A stretch of DNA of 64,000 nt from Pseudoruegeria sp. SK021. GTDB taxonomy: Bacteria; Pseudomonadota; Alphaproteobacteria; Rhodobacterales; Rhodobacteraceae. Shown here piece after piece: positions 1 through 7,489 of the stretch (its first letter is position 1; each line of letters begins with the position of its first letter). The notes below the pieces were generated by a model. It was given only the letters and a program-made list of their open reading frames with translations. It was not told the DNA's origin and ran no database searches. The DNA lies in contig NZ_MTBG01000001.1 of the NCBI RefSeq assembly GCF_002119405.1, positions 434,001 to 498,000 of the forward strand, written 5' to 3'. The translations under genes and the position numbers were made by a program.

Positions 1-8
1 AGTGCCCC

Positions 9-716
9 CTATTGCTGGGGGGCCTCTTCCGCAGCGCCGTCAAGATTTTCGTCTTCAGCTTGTTCCGCGGTTTCGCCGGTTGCCTGCTTGGGGGCTTCCT
101 CGTCAATCGCATTGGCCTCTTCTTCCGCGGCTTCCGCTTCCGGCACCACCGCAGAATCGGCCGCATCATCGGCATCCACCGCCGAAGCGTCGAACACGAA
201 ATCAGGCGATTCTGAGATCAGATAGGCCACAACATCGGCCCGGTCGCTGTCCTTTTTCAGACCCGCAAAGCTCATCTTCGTGCCCTTGGCCCAACCTTTG
301 GGGTTTTCCAAGAAATCGCTCAGATGTTCCGGGGTCCAGGTTTCTGCCGACAGATCGGCCAGAGCGTCGGAATAAGCGAAGTCCCCGACCGATCCGATGT
401 GACGTCCGACAACACCGTCCAGATGCGGACCGGTTGCGTTTTCGCCGTTAACCTTGTGACAAGCCGCACATTTACCGAACACGCGCGCGCCACCCTCGAC
501 GTCAGCCGCAGCCACCAAAGCCGCAAAATCGACTTCTTCTTCGGCGGTTTCCGCGCCGTTCTCGTCGCCGGTATCGATCAAATAAGCCTGAACATGGTCC
601 CCATGGCCGCCGCCGATCGTGAACAGGCTTTGCCCGACCCATCCGCCCAGCAGAAACACAAGCAGGGACCCGCACAGCGCGGCCACAACTTTCGTCACAG
701 TCATCGTATCAAGCAT
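9..716 (-). CDS. Membrane-anchored c-type cytochrome with acidic tail
   Basis: A 235-residue monohaem cytochrome c, held in the inner membrane by an N-terminal segment (about residues 8-34) with the haem domain in the periplasm. The haem site CAACH is at 83-87 and a distal Met ligand is likely at 148 (GTKMSF). It resembles the CycM/c552 type that carries electrons between the bc1 complex and terminal oxidases, which fits the petABC operon in this window; that role is inferred. The ATG at 716 was chosen because it follows a GAGAGG-like ribosome site and opens the membrane anchor; the longer frame to 851 would run into the pheA start. The last 60 or so residues are a low-complexity Glu/Ala-rich tail. 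It is divergent from pheA. Confidence 0.85.
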   Translation of the reverse strand: MLDTMTVTKVVAALCGSLLVFLLGGWVGQSLFTIGGGHGDHVQAYLIDTGDENGAETAEEEVDFAALVAAADVEGGARVFGKCAACHKVNGENATGPHLDGVVGRHIGSVGDFAYSDALADLSAETWTPEHLSDFLENPKGWAKGTKMSFAGLKKDSDRADVVAYLISESPDFVFDASAVDADDAADSAVVPEAEAAEEEANAIDEEAPKQATGETAEQAEDENLDGAAEEAPQQ

Positions 717-849
717 CAGGTTGCCTCTCAGATCGCAGTTGCCCGTGTGTAGCGGCTTCCCCCTGACTGCATCAAGGTGTAGATGCCGCGACCAAACGAC
801 CGTTGCGGTCACCAAATCACGCAATCTGCCAGATGGGAAGTCCAGACAC

Positions 850-1683
850 ATGACACGGATCGCATTTCAAGGCGAACCCGGCGCCTATTCGCACCAGGCC
901 TGCCGCGAAGCCCGCCCGACCTATGAAGCCGTGCCGTGCCGGACATTTGAAGACGCCATTGATGCGGTGCGATCCGGCGAGGCCGATCTGGCGATGCTCC
1001 CAGTGGAAAATTCGACCTATGGCCGGGTGGCCGACATTCACAGCCTGCTGCCCGAAAGCGGCCTGCACATCGTCGACGAAGCGTTCGTCCGGGTGCATAT
1101 CAATCTACTGGCTCTGCCCGGCACTCCAATTGAGCAAATCACCGAGGCAATGAGTCACACGGTGCTGCTCGGCCAATGCCGGGACTTTCTGCGCAGCCGC
1201 AGCATCACGACCCTGACCGCAGCCGATACCGCTGGTTCGGCCCGGCAGGTGGCCGCGGATGGAATTCCCGCGCGGGCGGCGCTGGCGTCGGAACTGGCCG
1301 GCGAGATTTACGGGCTAGAGGTGCTGGCCCGCCATATTGAGGATCACGACCGCAACACCACCCGCTTTTTGATCATGTCCGCCACGCCCGACCATTCGCG
1401 CCGGGGCACATCGGGGATGATGACCTCGTTCGTGTTCCGGGTCCGCAACATTCCGGCGGCGCTGTACAAAGCCATGGGCGGCTTTGCCACCAATGGCGTC
1501 AACATGACCAAGCTGGAAAGCTATATGATCAACGGCTCGTTCACCGCGACCCAGTTCTTTGCCGAGATCGAAGGCCACCCCGATGACGCGGATGTCGCCC
1601 GCGCCCTAGAGGAACTGACCTATTTCACCTCAACCCTGACGATTCTGGGCACCTACCCCGCTGATCCCCGTCGTCACACCTGA
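850..1683 (+). CDS. pheA: Prephenate dehydratase
   Basis: A 277-residue monofunctional prephenate dehydratase, which converts prephenate to phenylpyruvate in phenylalanine synthesis. The catalytic domain covers about residues 1-180 and contains the family Thr-Arg-Phe motif at 171-173 within NTTRF. An ACT regulatory domain follows from about 190; there the usual Phe-binding ESRP motif reads ESYM, so feedback inhibition may differ from the standard enzyme. No chorismate mutase domain is fused. The ATG at 850 starts the conserved MTRIAFQGEPGAYS sequence. The 3' end overlaps the convergent SRPBCC gene by 54 bases. Confidence 0.93.
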   Translation: MTRIAFQGEPGAYSHQACREARPTYEAVPCRTFEDAIDAVRSGEADLAMLPVENSTYGRVADIHSLLPESGLHIVDEAFVRVHINLLALPGTPIEQITEAMSHTVLLGQCRDFLRSRSITTLTAADTAGSARQVAADGIPARAALASELAGEIYGLEVLARHIEDHDRNTTRFLIMSATPDHSRRGTSGMMTSFVFRVRNIPAALYKAMGGFATNGVNMTKLESYMINGSFTATQFFAEIEGHPDDADVARALEELTYFTSTLTILGTYPADPRRHT

Positions 1684-2175
1684 GGCCTCGCCGCTCGGGC
1701 GCGCCGTCACCGCCGGACCCGTCCGGCGGCTTTCGATCTCGCGGGCGAAGTGTTGCAGACGGTCGCGGCAGCGCGCGGCAACGGTCTGGCGCACCAGCGA
1801 CAGGGATTGCACGATCATCCGGCCGGTCAGGCTGGTGGGACGAAGCTGAACCGTCACGTCCAACCGGGTCGGCCCCTCTGGCGGGCCACTCAGTGCCACC
1901 GTCAACTGGCCCCGCATCCCATCCGCTTCACCGTGAATCTCGTACCCGTCCGGGGCCTGCAACGACACCAGTTCCGCCGTCCCGTCACGGCGCAGCCCGC
2001 GCAGCACGAAGTGCCCCTGCCAACGGCTGCCCTCTGACACCGGGGCCGGATGGTCCAACCGGGTGATCTGGGTTTTCGCGTCAGCAGGGCGACCGAGAAG
2101 CCGGTCGAAATCGGTCACCTGTTGGAACACGTCCTGACGCGAGGCCGCGACCTCTTCGGACACTGTCAGCTTCAT
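1630..2175 (-). CDS. SRPBCC-superfamily protein
   Basis: A 181-residue protein with the pattern of a START/SRPBCC ligand-binding fold: an N-terminal MKLTVSEEVAASRQDVFQQV segment followed by beta-rich sequence to about residue 150. These folds usually bind hydrophobic ligands; no specific ligand or reaction can be named here. Its ATG overlaps the nudC stop codon (ATGA, four bases), so the two are probably translationally coupled. The last 30 residues are Gly/Ser/Thr-rich and lie in the region overlapping the end of pheA on the other strand, so the C-terminus may be a relaxed extension. Confidence 0.7.
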   Translation of the reverse strand: MKLTVSEEVAASRQDVFQQVTDFDRLLGRPADAKTQITRLDHPAPVSEGSRWQGHFVLRGLRRDGTAELVSLQAPDGYEIHGEADGMRGQLTVALSGPPEGPTRLDVTVQLRPTSLTGRMIVQSLSLVRQTVAARCRDRLQHFAREIESRRTGPAVTARPSGEASGVTTGISGVGAQNRQG

Positions 2176-3158
2176 GCCATCGGCTCGTCCAGCCGATCCG
2201 CCAGCCAGCGCTCAATCACGAAGCGCGCAATCGCCCCCGGGCGCGACGGCGCGATCTCGGGATGGATGCCCTCGAAGACCTCGATCATTTCCTCGCGGCT
2301 GACCCAACGGGCCTCCTCGATCTCGACCGGATCCACGGTGATGTCGGTGCTGACAGCCTCGCCCCGGCAGGCCAGCATCAACGAGGCCGGAAATGGCCAT
2401 GGCTGACTGACCAGATAGGACACCGCCCCCACCCGCACGCCGGCCTCTTCAAATACCTCGCGGCGCACCGCGGCCTCGACCGTCTCGCCCGGCTCAATAA
2501 AGCCCGCCAGCAACGAAAACATTTTCTCTGGCCAAAGCGGCGACCGCCCCAGCAAGATCGAATTTCCGTGCGTAATCAGCATAATCGCCACCGGGTCGGT
2601 GCGCGGAAAGTGATGGGCGGCACAGGCCGGGCAATCGCGCTGCCAGCCCGCCATCGCCATGTCAGAGCGCGATCCGCAATTGGCGCAGAACCGGTGCCGG
2701 TCATGCCAGCCCAAGATGCCCCGCGCCACCGCGGCCAGTTCGGCGCTGCGCGCATCCAACTGGGTCATACAATTGCGCAGCTCCATGAACCGGTCGCCCT
2801 GCGGGAAATCGGGATGGACCTGTTCCGACAGATCGCGAAAGCCATCTTCCGGCGCGGCTTCGGTGGCGGGCGGCGCCCATCCCGACAGGTCCAGCGCAAA
2901 GCGCGGCCCAGCGTCGTCCAGCCCCAGAAACACCGGCGGATCAAGGGCACTGTCCAGACCGGCATGTCCCGGCACCAGCCAGCCCAGCGCGTTACCGTCC
3001 TCGCCGCGGACCAGCGGCTTGTTCTTCCACAGCGGCAATACCCGCGCGGACGGATCCGCCCACAGGTCAGCCTGCCGGGCCGCGTCGCCACGCAGATGGC
3101 CCGCCCGATCCAGCCCACTATCGCCAAACGTGACCGAAGTCGCCGGGATGAACGCCAT
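2172..3158 (-). CDS. nudC: NAD(+) diphosphatase, Nudix family
   Basis: A 328-residue NADH pyrophosphatase that hydrolyses NAD(H) to NMN(H) and AMP; some homologues also remove NAD caps from RNA. Visible features are a four-Cys zinc ribbon (FCANCG and CPAC), a complete Nudix box beginning GFIEPGETVEAAVRREVFEE, and the subfamily signature SQPWPFPASLM after it. The ATG at 3158 was chosen for its upstream GGAG (ATG preceded by CGGAGTATATC); the open frame continues upstream to 3344 without a better site. It is followed by the SRPBCC gene with a four-base overlap and is divergent from the phosphodiesterase gene at 3373. Confidence 0.92.
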   Translation of the reverse strand: MAFIPATSVTFGDSGLDRAGHLRGDAARQADLWADPSARVLPLWKNKPLVRGEDGNALGWLVPGHAGLDSALDPPVFLGLDDAGPRFALDLSGWAPPATEAAPEDGFRDLSEQVHPDFPQGDRFMELRNCMTQLDARSAELAAVARGILGWHDRHRFCANCGSRSDMAMAGWQRDCPACAAHHFPRTDPVAIMLITHGNSILLGRSPLWPEKMFSLLAGFIEPGETVEAAVRREVFEEAGVRVGAVSYLVSQPWPFPASLMLACRGEAVSTDITVDPVEIEEARWVSREEMIEVFEGIHPEIAPSRPGAIARFVIERWLADRLDEPMA

Positions 3159-3372
3159 GATATACTCCGATTGTTGCTGGCTCATCGAATGACATAGCGC
3201 CCCGGCCAATGCAAACCCGCCCCCGCGGCCCGAACCATTTCGCAACACCTGCCAGATTTCCCCAGCCCTGCGCATCAGGTCCGTTGCCACTGACGGCGCA
3301 ACCGGCCACGCTTGATCCATTACCGCTTCAGGAGGCCCAGTCATTTTAGCCGCAGCCGAAGTTCAACCGTCG

Positions 3373-5229
3373 ATGGATGCGCCGCGTCTCATCCGTCTCC
3401 GCTTGCTGGCCACAACCGACCTGCATTGCACCATCTGGCCCTTTGACTATGCCGCCGACCGGTCGCGGCCGGGGATCGGATTGGCCGCGCTGGCGCCGCT
3501 GATCGCAGCGGCCCGAACCGAAGCCGACAATGCGCTGCTGCTGGACAATGGCGATTTCTTGCAAGGCACGGCGCTGGCCGATCTCTTTGCCACAGCCGAT
3601 CCCGCCGCCCCCCGTCACCCGATGATCGCGGCGATGAACGCGCTTGGCTATGACGCTGCCGCGCTTGGCAATCACGATTTCAACTTTGGCCTCGCCGCGC
3701 TGCACACCGCCCTGTCCGGGGCCGAGTTTCCGGTGCTCTCGGCCAATCTGGTGGCCCCGCCGACCGATCAAAACCCGGCCCCGAACCGGATCTTTCCGGC
3801 CACAGCGTTGCTAGAGCGTGAGATGCTGGCCACCGATGGCAGCCGCCATCTGGTGCGGATCGGCGTGATCGGGGCCGCGCCGCCGCAAACCGTGGAATGG
3901 GACAGCGCCGTACTGGCCGGACAGGTGCAGGCCTGCGGCATCCGCGCTGCAATCGCGGCCGAACTGCCCGCCCTGCGCGCCGCCGGGGCCGATCTGATCG
4001 TGGCCTTGGCCCATTCCGGTCTGGGCCCGCCCGATGCGGGGGACGAGGCCGAGGATGCCTGCCTGTCGCTTGCAGCACTGCCCGGTCTTGATGCGATCAT
4101 TGCCGGCCACAGCCACAAGGTCTTTCCCGGCCCCGGCCACGCCGCGCGGCCCGGCATCGACAGCAACAGCGGACGTCTCGGCAATATCCCGGCGGTGATG
4201 GCCGGTGCCATGGGGCAGTATCTTGGCCTGATCGACCTTGATCTGGTTCAGCGCGGCGGGCGCTGGCGGCCCGTGGCGTCACAATCGACGCTGCGCCGGG
4301 TGCCCGACGACCATGACGCCGCCGACCCCCGGCTTCTGGCCCTGAGTTTGGCCGCCCACAACGCCACCCGCCGCAACAGTGGCGCGGTGTTGGGGGAAAG
4401 CCTGACCCGGCTGCACGGGGTCTTCGCCCTCGCCGCGCATTCCCCCGCGCTGCAATTCACCGCCGAGGCCCAACTCTGGCGCGCCCGCCAATTGGTGGCG
4501 GACCTGCCCGAGGCGGCGCTGCCATTGCTGACGGCAGTCTCGCCTTATCGCGCGGGCGGCCATGCGGGCGGTGATGCCTATACCGACATCCCAGCGGGCC
4601 CCTTGCGCATGGGGCATCTGACGGAACTGTCGCCCTTCCCAAACCATCTGGACGTGGTCGCGGTCACCGGTGCCCAGATTCGCGCGTGGCTGGACCGGTC
4701 AGCGGCCCTGTTTCAGACCATCGCGCCGGGTGCCCGCGACGTGCCGCTGCTGATGCCCGATGCGCCGTGCTATAACTTCGATCAAATCTACGGCCTGCGC
4801 TATCGGATCGACCTCAGCCAGCCGCCCCGCTATCGGGCGACGGATGGACGCCGCCTCGACACCAGCCCGCCCAGTCGGATCCGGGACCTGACCCTGAACG
4901 GCAGGCCCCTCGGTCCAGAGGACCGCGTGCTGGTCGCCACCACCAGTTACCGCACCGCAGGTGGCGGCAATTTCGACATGGTGCGCACGGCCCCGGTCAT
5001 TGCCCGCTCGGACGCCTCGCTGCGCGAGAACCTGACCGCCTATACCCGTGCCGCCAACCCCATTCAGATCCAGCTGACCCCGGTCTGGGGGTTTTCCCCG
5101 CTTGGTGCCACCGCCCTGTTCCACGGCCCGCAGCACGGCTCACTGCAAAGTCACGGCGACCCCGACCGCCTGATCGAAGCGCTGGACCTGCAGCCCAATG
5201 GTGGCCGCCAATTCCGTCTGTTCTTGTAA
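3373..5229 (+). CDS. 2',3'-cyclic-nucleotide 2'-phosphodiesterase / 3'-nucleotidase
   Basis: A 618-residue metallophosphatase of the 5'-nucleotidase/CpdB family. The N-terminal calcineurin-like domain shows the metal motifs TTDLHC, LLDNGDF, ALGNHDFNFG, ALAHSG and AGHSHKVFP in the expected order; the C-terminal half contains the nucleotide-binding 5'-nucleotidase domain (PYRAGGHAGG, YRTAGGGNFDM). It should hydrolyse 2',3'-cyclic nucleotides and then 3'-nucleotides. No signal peptide is visible at the chosen start, unlike E. coli CpdB, so it may act in the cytoplasm. A GGAGG lies about 30 bases upstream and would fit a non-ATG start, so the N-terminus is not certain. Confidence 0.88.
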   Translation: MDAPRLIRLRLLATTDLHCTIWPFDYAADRSRPGIGLAALAPLIAAARTEADNALLLDNGDFLQGTALADLFATADPAAPRHPMIAAMNALGYDAAALGNHDFNFGLAALHTALSGAEFPVLSANLVAPPTDQNPAPNRIFPATALLEREMLATDGSRHLVRIGVIGAAPPQTVEWDSAVLAGQVQACGIRAAIAAELPALRAAGADLIVALAHSGLGPPDAGDEAEDACLSLAALPGLDAIIAGHSHKVFPGPGHAARPGIDSNSGRLGNIPAVMAGAMGQYLGLIDLDLVQRGGRWRPVASQSTLRRVPDDHDAADPRLLALSLAAHNATRRNSGAVLGESLTRLHGVFALAAHSPALQFTAEAQLWRARQLVADLPEAALPLLTAVSPYRAGGHAGGDAYTDIPAGPLRMGHLTELSPFPNHLDVVAVTGAQIRAWLDRSAALFQTIAPGARDVPLLMPDAPCYNFDQIYGLRYRIDLSQPPRYRATDGRRLDTSPPSRIRDLTLNGRPLGPEDRVLVATTSYRTAGGGNFDMVRTAPVIARSDASLRENLTAYTRAANPIQIQLTPVWGFSPLGATALFHGPQHGSLQSHGDPDRLIEALDLQPNGGRQFRLFL

Positions 5230-5242
5230 AATCAGCCGCCGC

Positions 5243-6100
5243 TTACAGCGTCTCGGCGCTGAACGTGTCGCAATCGGCCATCTGGCCATTCCGATAGCCG
5301 CGCGCGAACCAACTTTCCCGCTGTTCGCTGGTGCCGTGGGTAAAGCTGTGCGGATTGGGCACCCGTCCGGCATTGCGCTGCAGGTAATCGTCACCGATCT
5401 TGCGGGCCGCGTTCAGTGCCTCGTCCAGATCGCCCGGCTCCAACAACCCGTCCACATGCGCGGCCCAGACCCCGGCCAAACAATCGGCCTGCAATTCCAC
5501 CCGAACCGAGATCGAATTGGCGTCGGCCTCCATCCCTTGCGCCCGCGCCCCCGCCTGAAGCGCCTGCGCCTGCGCGAGGATTCCCACTTCGTTCTGCACG
5601 TGATGCGCCACTTCATGGGCAATCACATAGGCCGAAGCGAAATCGCCCTCCGCCCCCAGTTGCTCAGACAGCACCGCGAAAAACGCCGTATCCAGATAGG
5701 CGCTTTTGTCCTCGGGGCAATAAAACGGCCCCGTCGCCCCTGAGGCACCGCCACAAGCACTCTGGGTGACCTGACTGAACAGAACCATCTGCGGCGGTTG
5801 ATAGGGTTGGCCGGTGGACTGCGGAAAGACCTCGCCCCAGACATCTTCGGTCGTGGCCAAGACTTGGGCGGCGAAATCTCCGGCTTGTTGTTCCTGCGGC
5901 GACAACGCCACCGGCGCGCCACTGGTCTGCGAAGTCTGCGTGCCCTGCAACAGCGGCGTCACGTCGATGCCGGTGAAATACCCGATCGCCAACACCGCCA
6001 GCAGACCAAGTCCGCCGATCCCGCCAATCCGACCGCCCCCGCCACCGCGGCCCCGTCGGTCATCAATATTGCTGCTGCGTCGGGTGTTTCTCAGGCGCAT
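5243..6100 (-). CDS. YpfJ-family neutral zinc metallopeptidase
   Basis: A 285-residue membrane-anchored putative zinc metalloprotease (family YpfJ/KPN_02809). The N-terminus is Arg- and Gly-rich (RRSSNIDDRRG, then poly-Gly), followed by one transmembrane helix around residues 27-45 and a periplasmic domain. The HExxH zinc site appears as AHEVAHHVQ, and a downstream Glu sits in VELQADCLAGVWA. The C-terminal GxxPNPHSFTHGTSEQR region is typical of the family. The second in-frame ATG (6100) was chosen because GGAG lies nine bases before it, whereas the first ATG abuts that sequence. Substrates of this family are not established. Confidence 0.88.
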   Translation of the reverse strand: MRLRNTRRSSNIDDRRGRGGGGGRIGGIGGLGLLAVLAIGYFTGIDVTPLLQGTQTSQTSGAPVALSPQEQQAGDFAAQVLATTEDVWGEVFPQSTGQPYQPPQMVLFSQVTQSACGGASGATGPFYCPEDKSAYLDTAFFAVLSEQLGAEGDFASAYVIAHEVAHHVQNEVGILAQAQALQAGARAQGMEADANSISVRVELQADCLAGVWAAHVDGLLEPGDLDEALNAARKIGDDYLQRNAGRVPNPHSFTHGTSEQRESWFARGYRNGQMADCDTFSAETL

Positions 6101-6166
6101 GGCGGTCATCTCCGGCTGTTCTTTGATAACTTAGCTCAGGCCATGCGGGTTCCGCAATCGCTGCCG

Positions 6167-7072
6167 TCACGCGACGGCGACCAGCACCACAAGGCTGGCC
6201 ATCAGCAACCCGATCCCCAGCCATTCGCGCCGCGATAGCCGCTCGCGGAAGAACAGCGCCCCGCCCGCGATACTGAACAGCAACTCCACCTGACCCAGCG
6301 CATAGACATAGGCCGCCGTCTGCAACGCAAAGGCCACGAACCAGCAAAAGCTGCCCGCCACGCTGGTCGCACCCACCGCCAGACCGGGCCGCCACGCCGC
6401 CAAGACCCGCCCGATCTGGGGCCGGTCGCGCAGCAAAAGCCACAGCATCATCCCGACCGACTGCGCCAACGTCACCACCGCCAAGGCCAAGGCGGCCCGA
6501 AACCCCACAGGACCATCGCCCAGTGCCAGCACCGCGCCGCGATAGCCCACTCCCGCCAGCGCAAAAAATGCGCCGCTGGTCAGCCCCAAGCCAACGCTCG
6601 GCGATAAAAACCGGCGCCAGCCGGGCCGCGCCGCATCACCCGGCACATCCGACAGCACCAACAGCGCGCAAAAGCCGATGACCAGCGCGACAAAGCCCAA
6701 GTCCGACACCCCCTCGCCCAACAAGGCCCAGCCGACAAAGACGGTCTGCAACACCTCGGATTTCTTGAAGGTAATCCCCACCGCAAAGTTGCGCCGCGAA
6801 AACAGGGCCACCACGCAGACGGTGGCCAATATCTGCGCCACGCCGCCCGCCATGGCAAAGCCCCAGAACCGCCCGGTAAAGGGCGGCACCGCGATGCCCG
6901 TCGTCACGATATAGCCCAGCACCGCCGCCCCCAGCACCGGCGCCGACCAGACGAATCGCGCCCATGTTGCGCCCACCGACGACAACCCGGCGGTCTTGAG
7001 ATGTTTTTGCAGGGCAAACCGCGCGGTCTGAAACAGGGCGGCGGCTAATGTGGCGATAATCCAAAGGTCCAT
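6167..7072 (-). CDS. EamA/DMT-superfamily permease
   Basis: A 301-residue integral membrane protein with about ten hydrophobic helices arranged as two five-helix EamA repeats, typical of drug/metabolite transporters. The substrate cannot be read from the sequence. A GTG (7075) directly precedes the ATG used here; neither has a strong ribosome site. It lies just upstream of, and divergent from, the SRP RNA gene. Confidence 0.8.
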   Translation of the reverse strand: MDLWIIATLAAALFQTARFALQKHLKTAGLSSVGATWARFVWSAPVLGAAVLGYIVTTGIAVPPFTGRFWGFAMAGGVAQILATVCVVALFSRRNFAVGITFKKSEVLQTVFVGWALLGEGVSDLGFVALVIGFCALLVLSDVPGDAARPGWRRFLSPSVGLGLTSGAFFALAGVGYRGAVLALGDGPVGFRAALALAVVTLAQSVGMMLWLLLRDRPQIGRVLAAWRPGLAVGATSVAGSFCWFVAFALQTAAYVYALGQVELLFSIAGGALFFRERLSRREWLGIGLLMASLVVLVAVA

Positions 7073-7158
7073 CACCGGTCTTTGGCAGAGGCCACAGCCG
7101 CCGTCTAGGCCACCTCCAGACCACCCCCTTGCAACCTGCCGCCGCTCGGTCTATCTGA

Positions 7159-7262
7159 GGGGTGAGAGGTTGGCGCGGGCAGGCACCTCGCCAACCCGGT
7201 CAGATCCGGAAGGAAGCAGCCGTAACGAGCCCCGCTTGGGTCGTTGTCCAGCCTCTCACCTT
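7159..7262 (+). ncRNA. ffs: Signal recognition particle RNA (4.5S, small type)
   Basis: A roughly 100-nt small bacterial SRP RNA. The terminal helix is visible as GGTGAGAG (7161-7168) pairing with CTCTCACC (7253-7260). The apical domain holds the diagnostic asymmetric internal loop and tetraloop segment, CAGATCCGGAAGGAAGCAGC at 7201-7220. A C-run followed by TTTT lies just after the helix and may be the end of transcription. Its position immediately before dnaX-ybaB-recR is a common arrangement. End positions are accurate to a few bases. Confidence 0.93.
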
Positions 7263-7353
7263 ACCCCCCCTTTTCTAAATGCAGCCAATGCCCCGCCCCG
7301 GGACGAAAATGGTGCGCCCTTGGCGGCGCAGACGCGCCTTTGCAGCCCACCCG

Positions 7354-7397
7354 CACGGTCCGACAAAAGTCCGACGAAAGTCCGAAACAATTCCGAC
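7354..7397 (+). repeat. Array of four 11-bp GTCCGAC units (array 1)
   Basis: Four contiguous 11-base units: CACGGTCCGAC, AAAAGTCCGAC, GAAAGTCCGAA and ACAATTCCGAC. The TCCGA core recurs exactly every 11 bases, one DNA helical turn. The array occupies the gap between the SRP RNA and dnaX, ending 92 bases before the dnaX GTG. Two related arrays are found at 18522-18565 and 43802-43856. Function is unknown; a tandem regulator-binding site is inferred from the phasing and location. Confidence 0.85.
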
Positions 7398-7489
7398 GCC
7401 AGTGTCAGCTTGCATTGGGCGGCGATGGCTGGACCTCGGCCCCCACAGCGACTAGGTTCTTGAAGGCATCGAATCCGGGGGAAACAGGC

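Noticed and set aside
3346-3372. ATT start for the phosphodiesterase gene after GGAGG
   Set aside because: The spacing is attractive, but ATT starts are very rare and the added residues show no signal peptide, so ATG at 3373 is kept.
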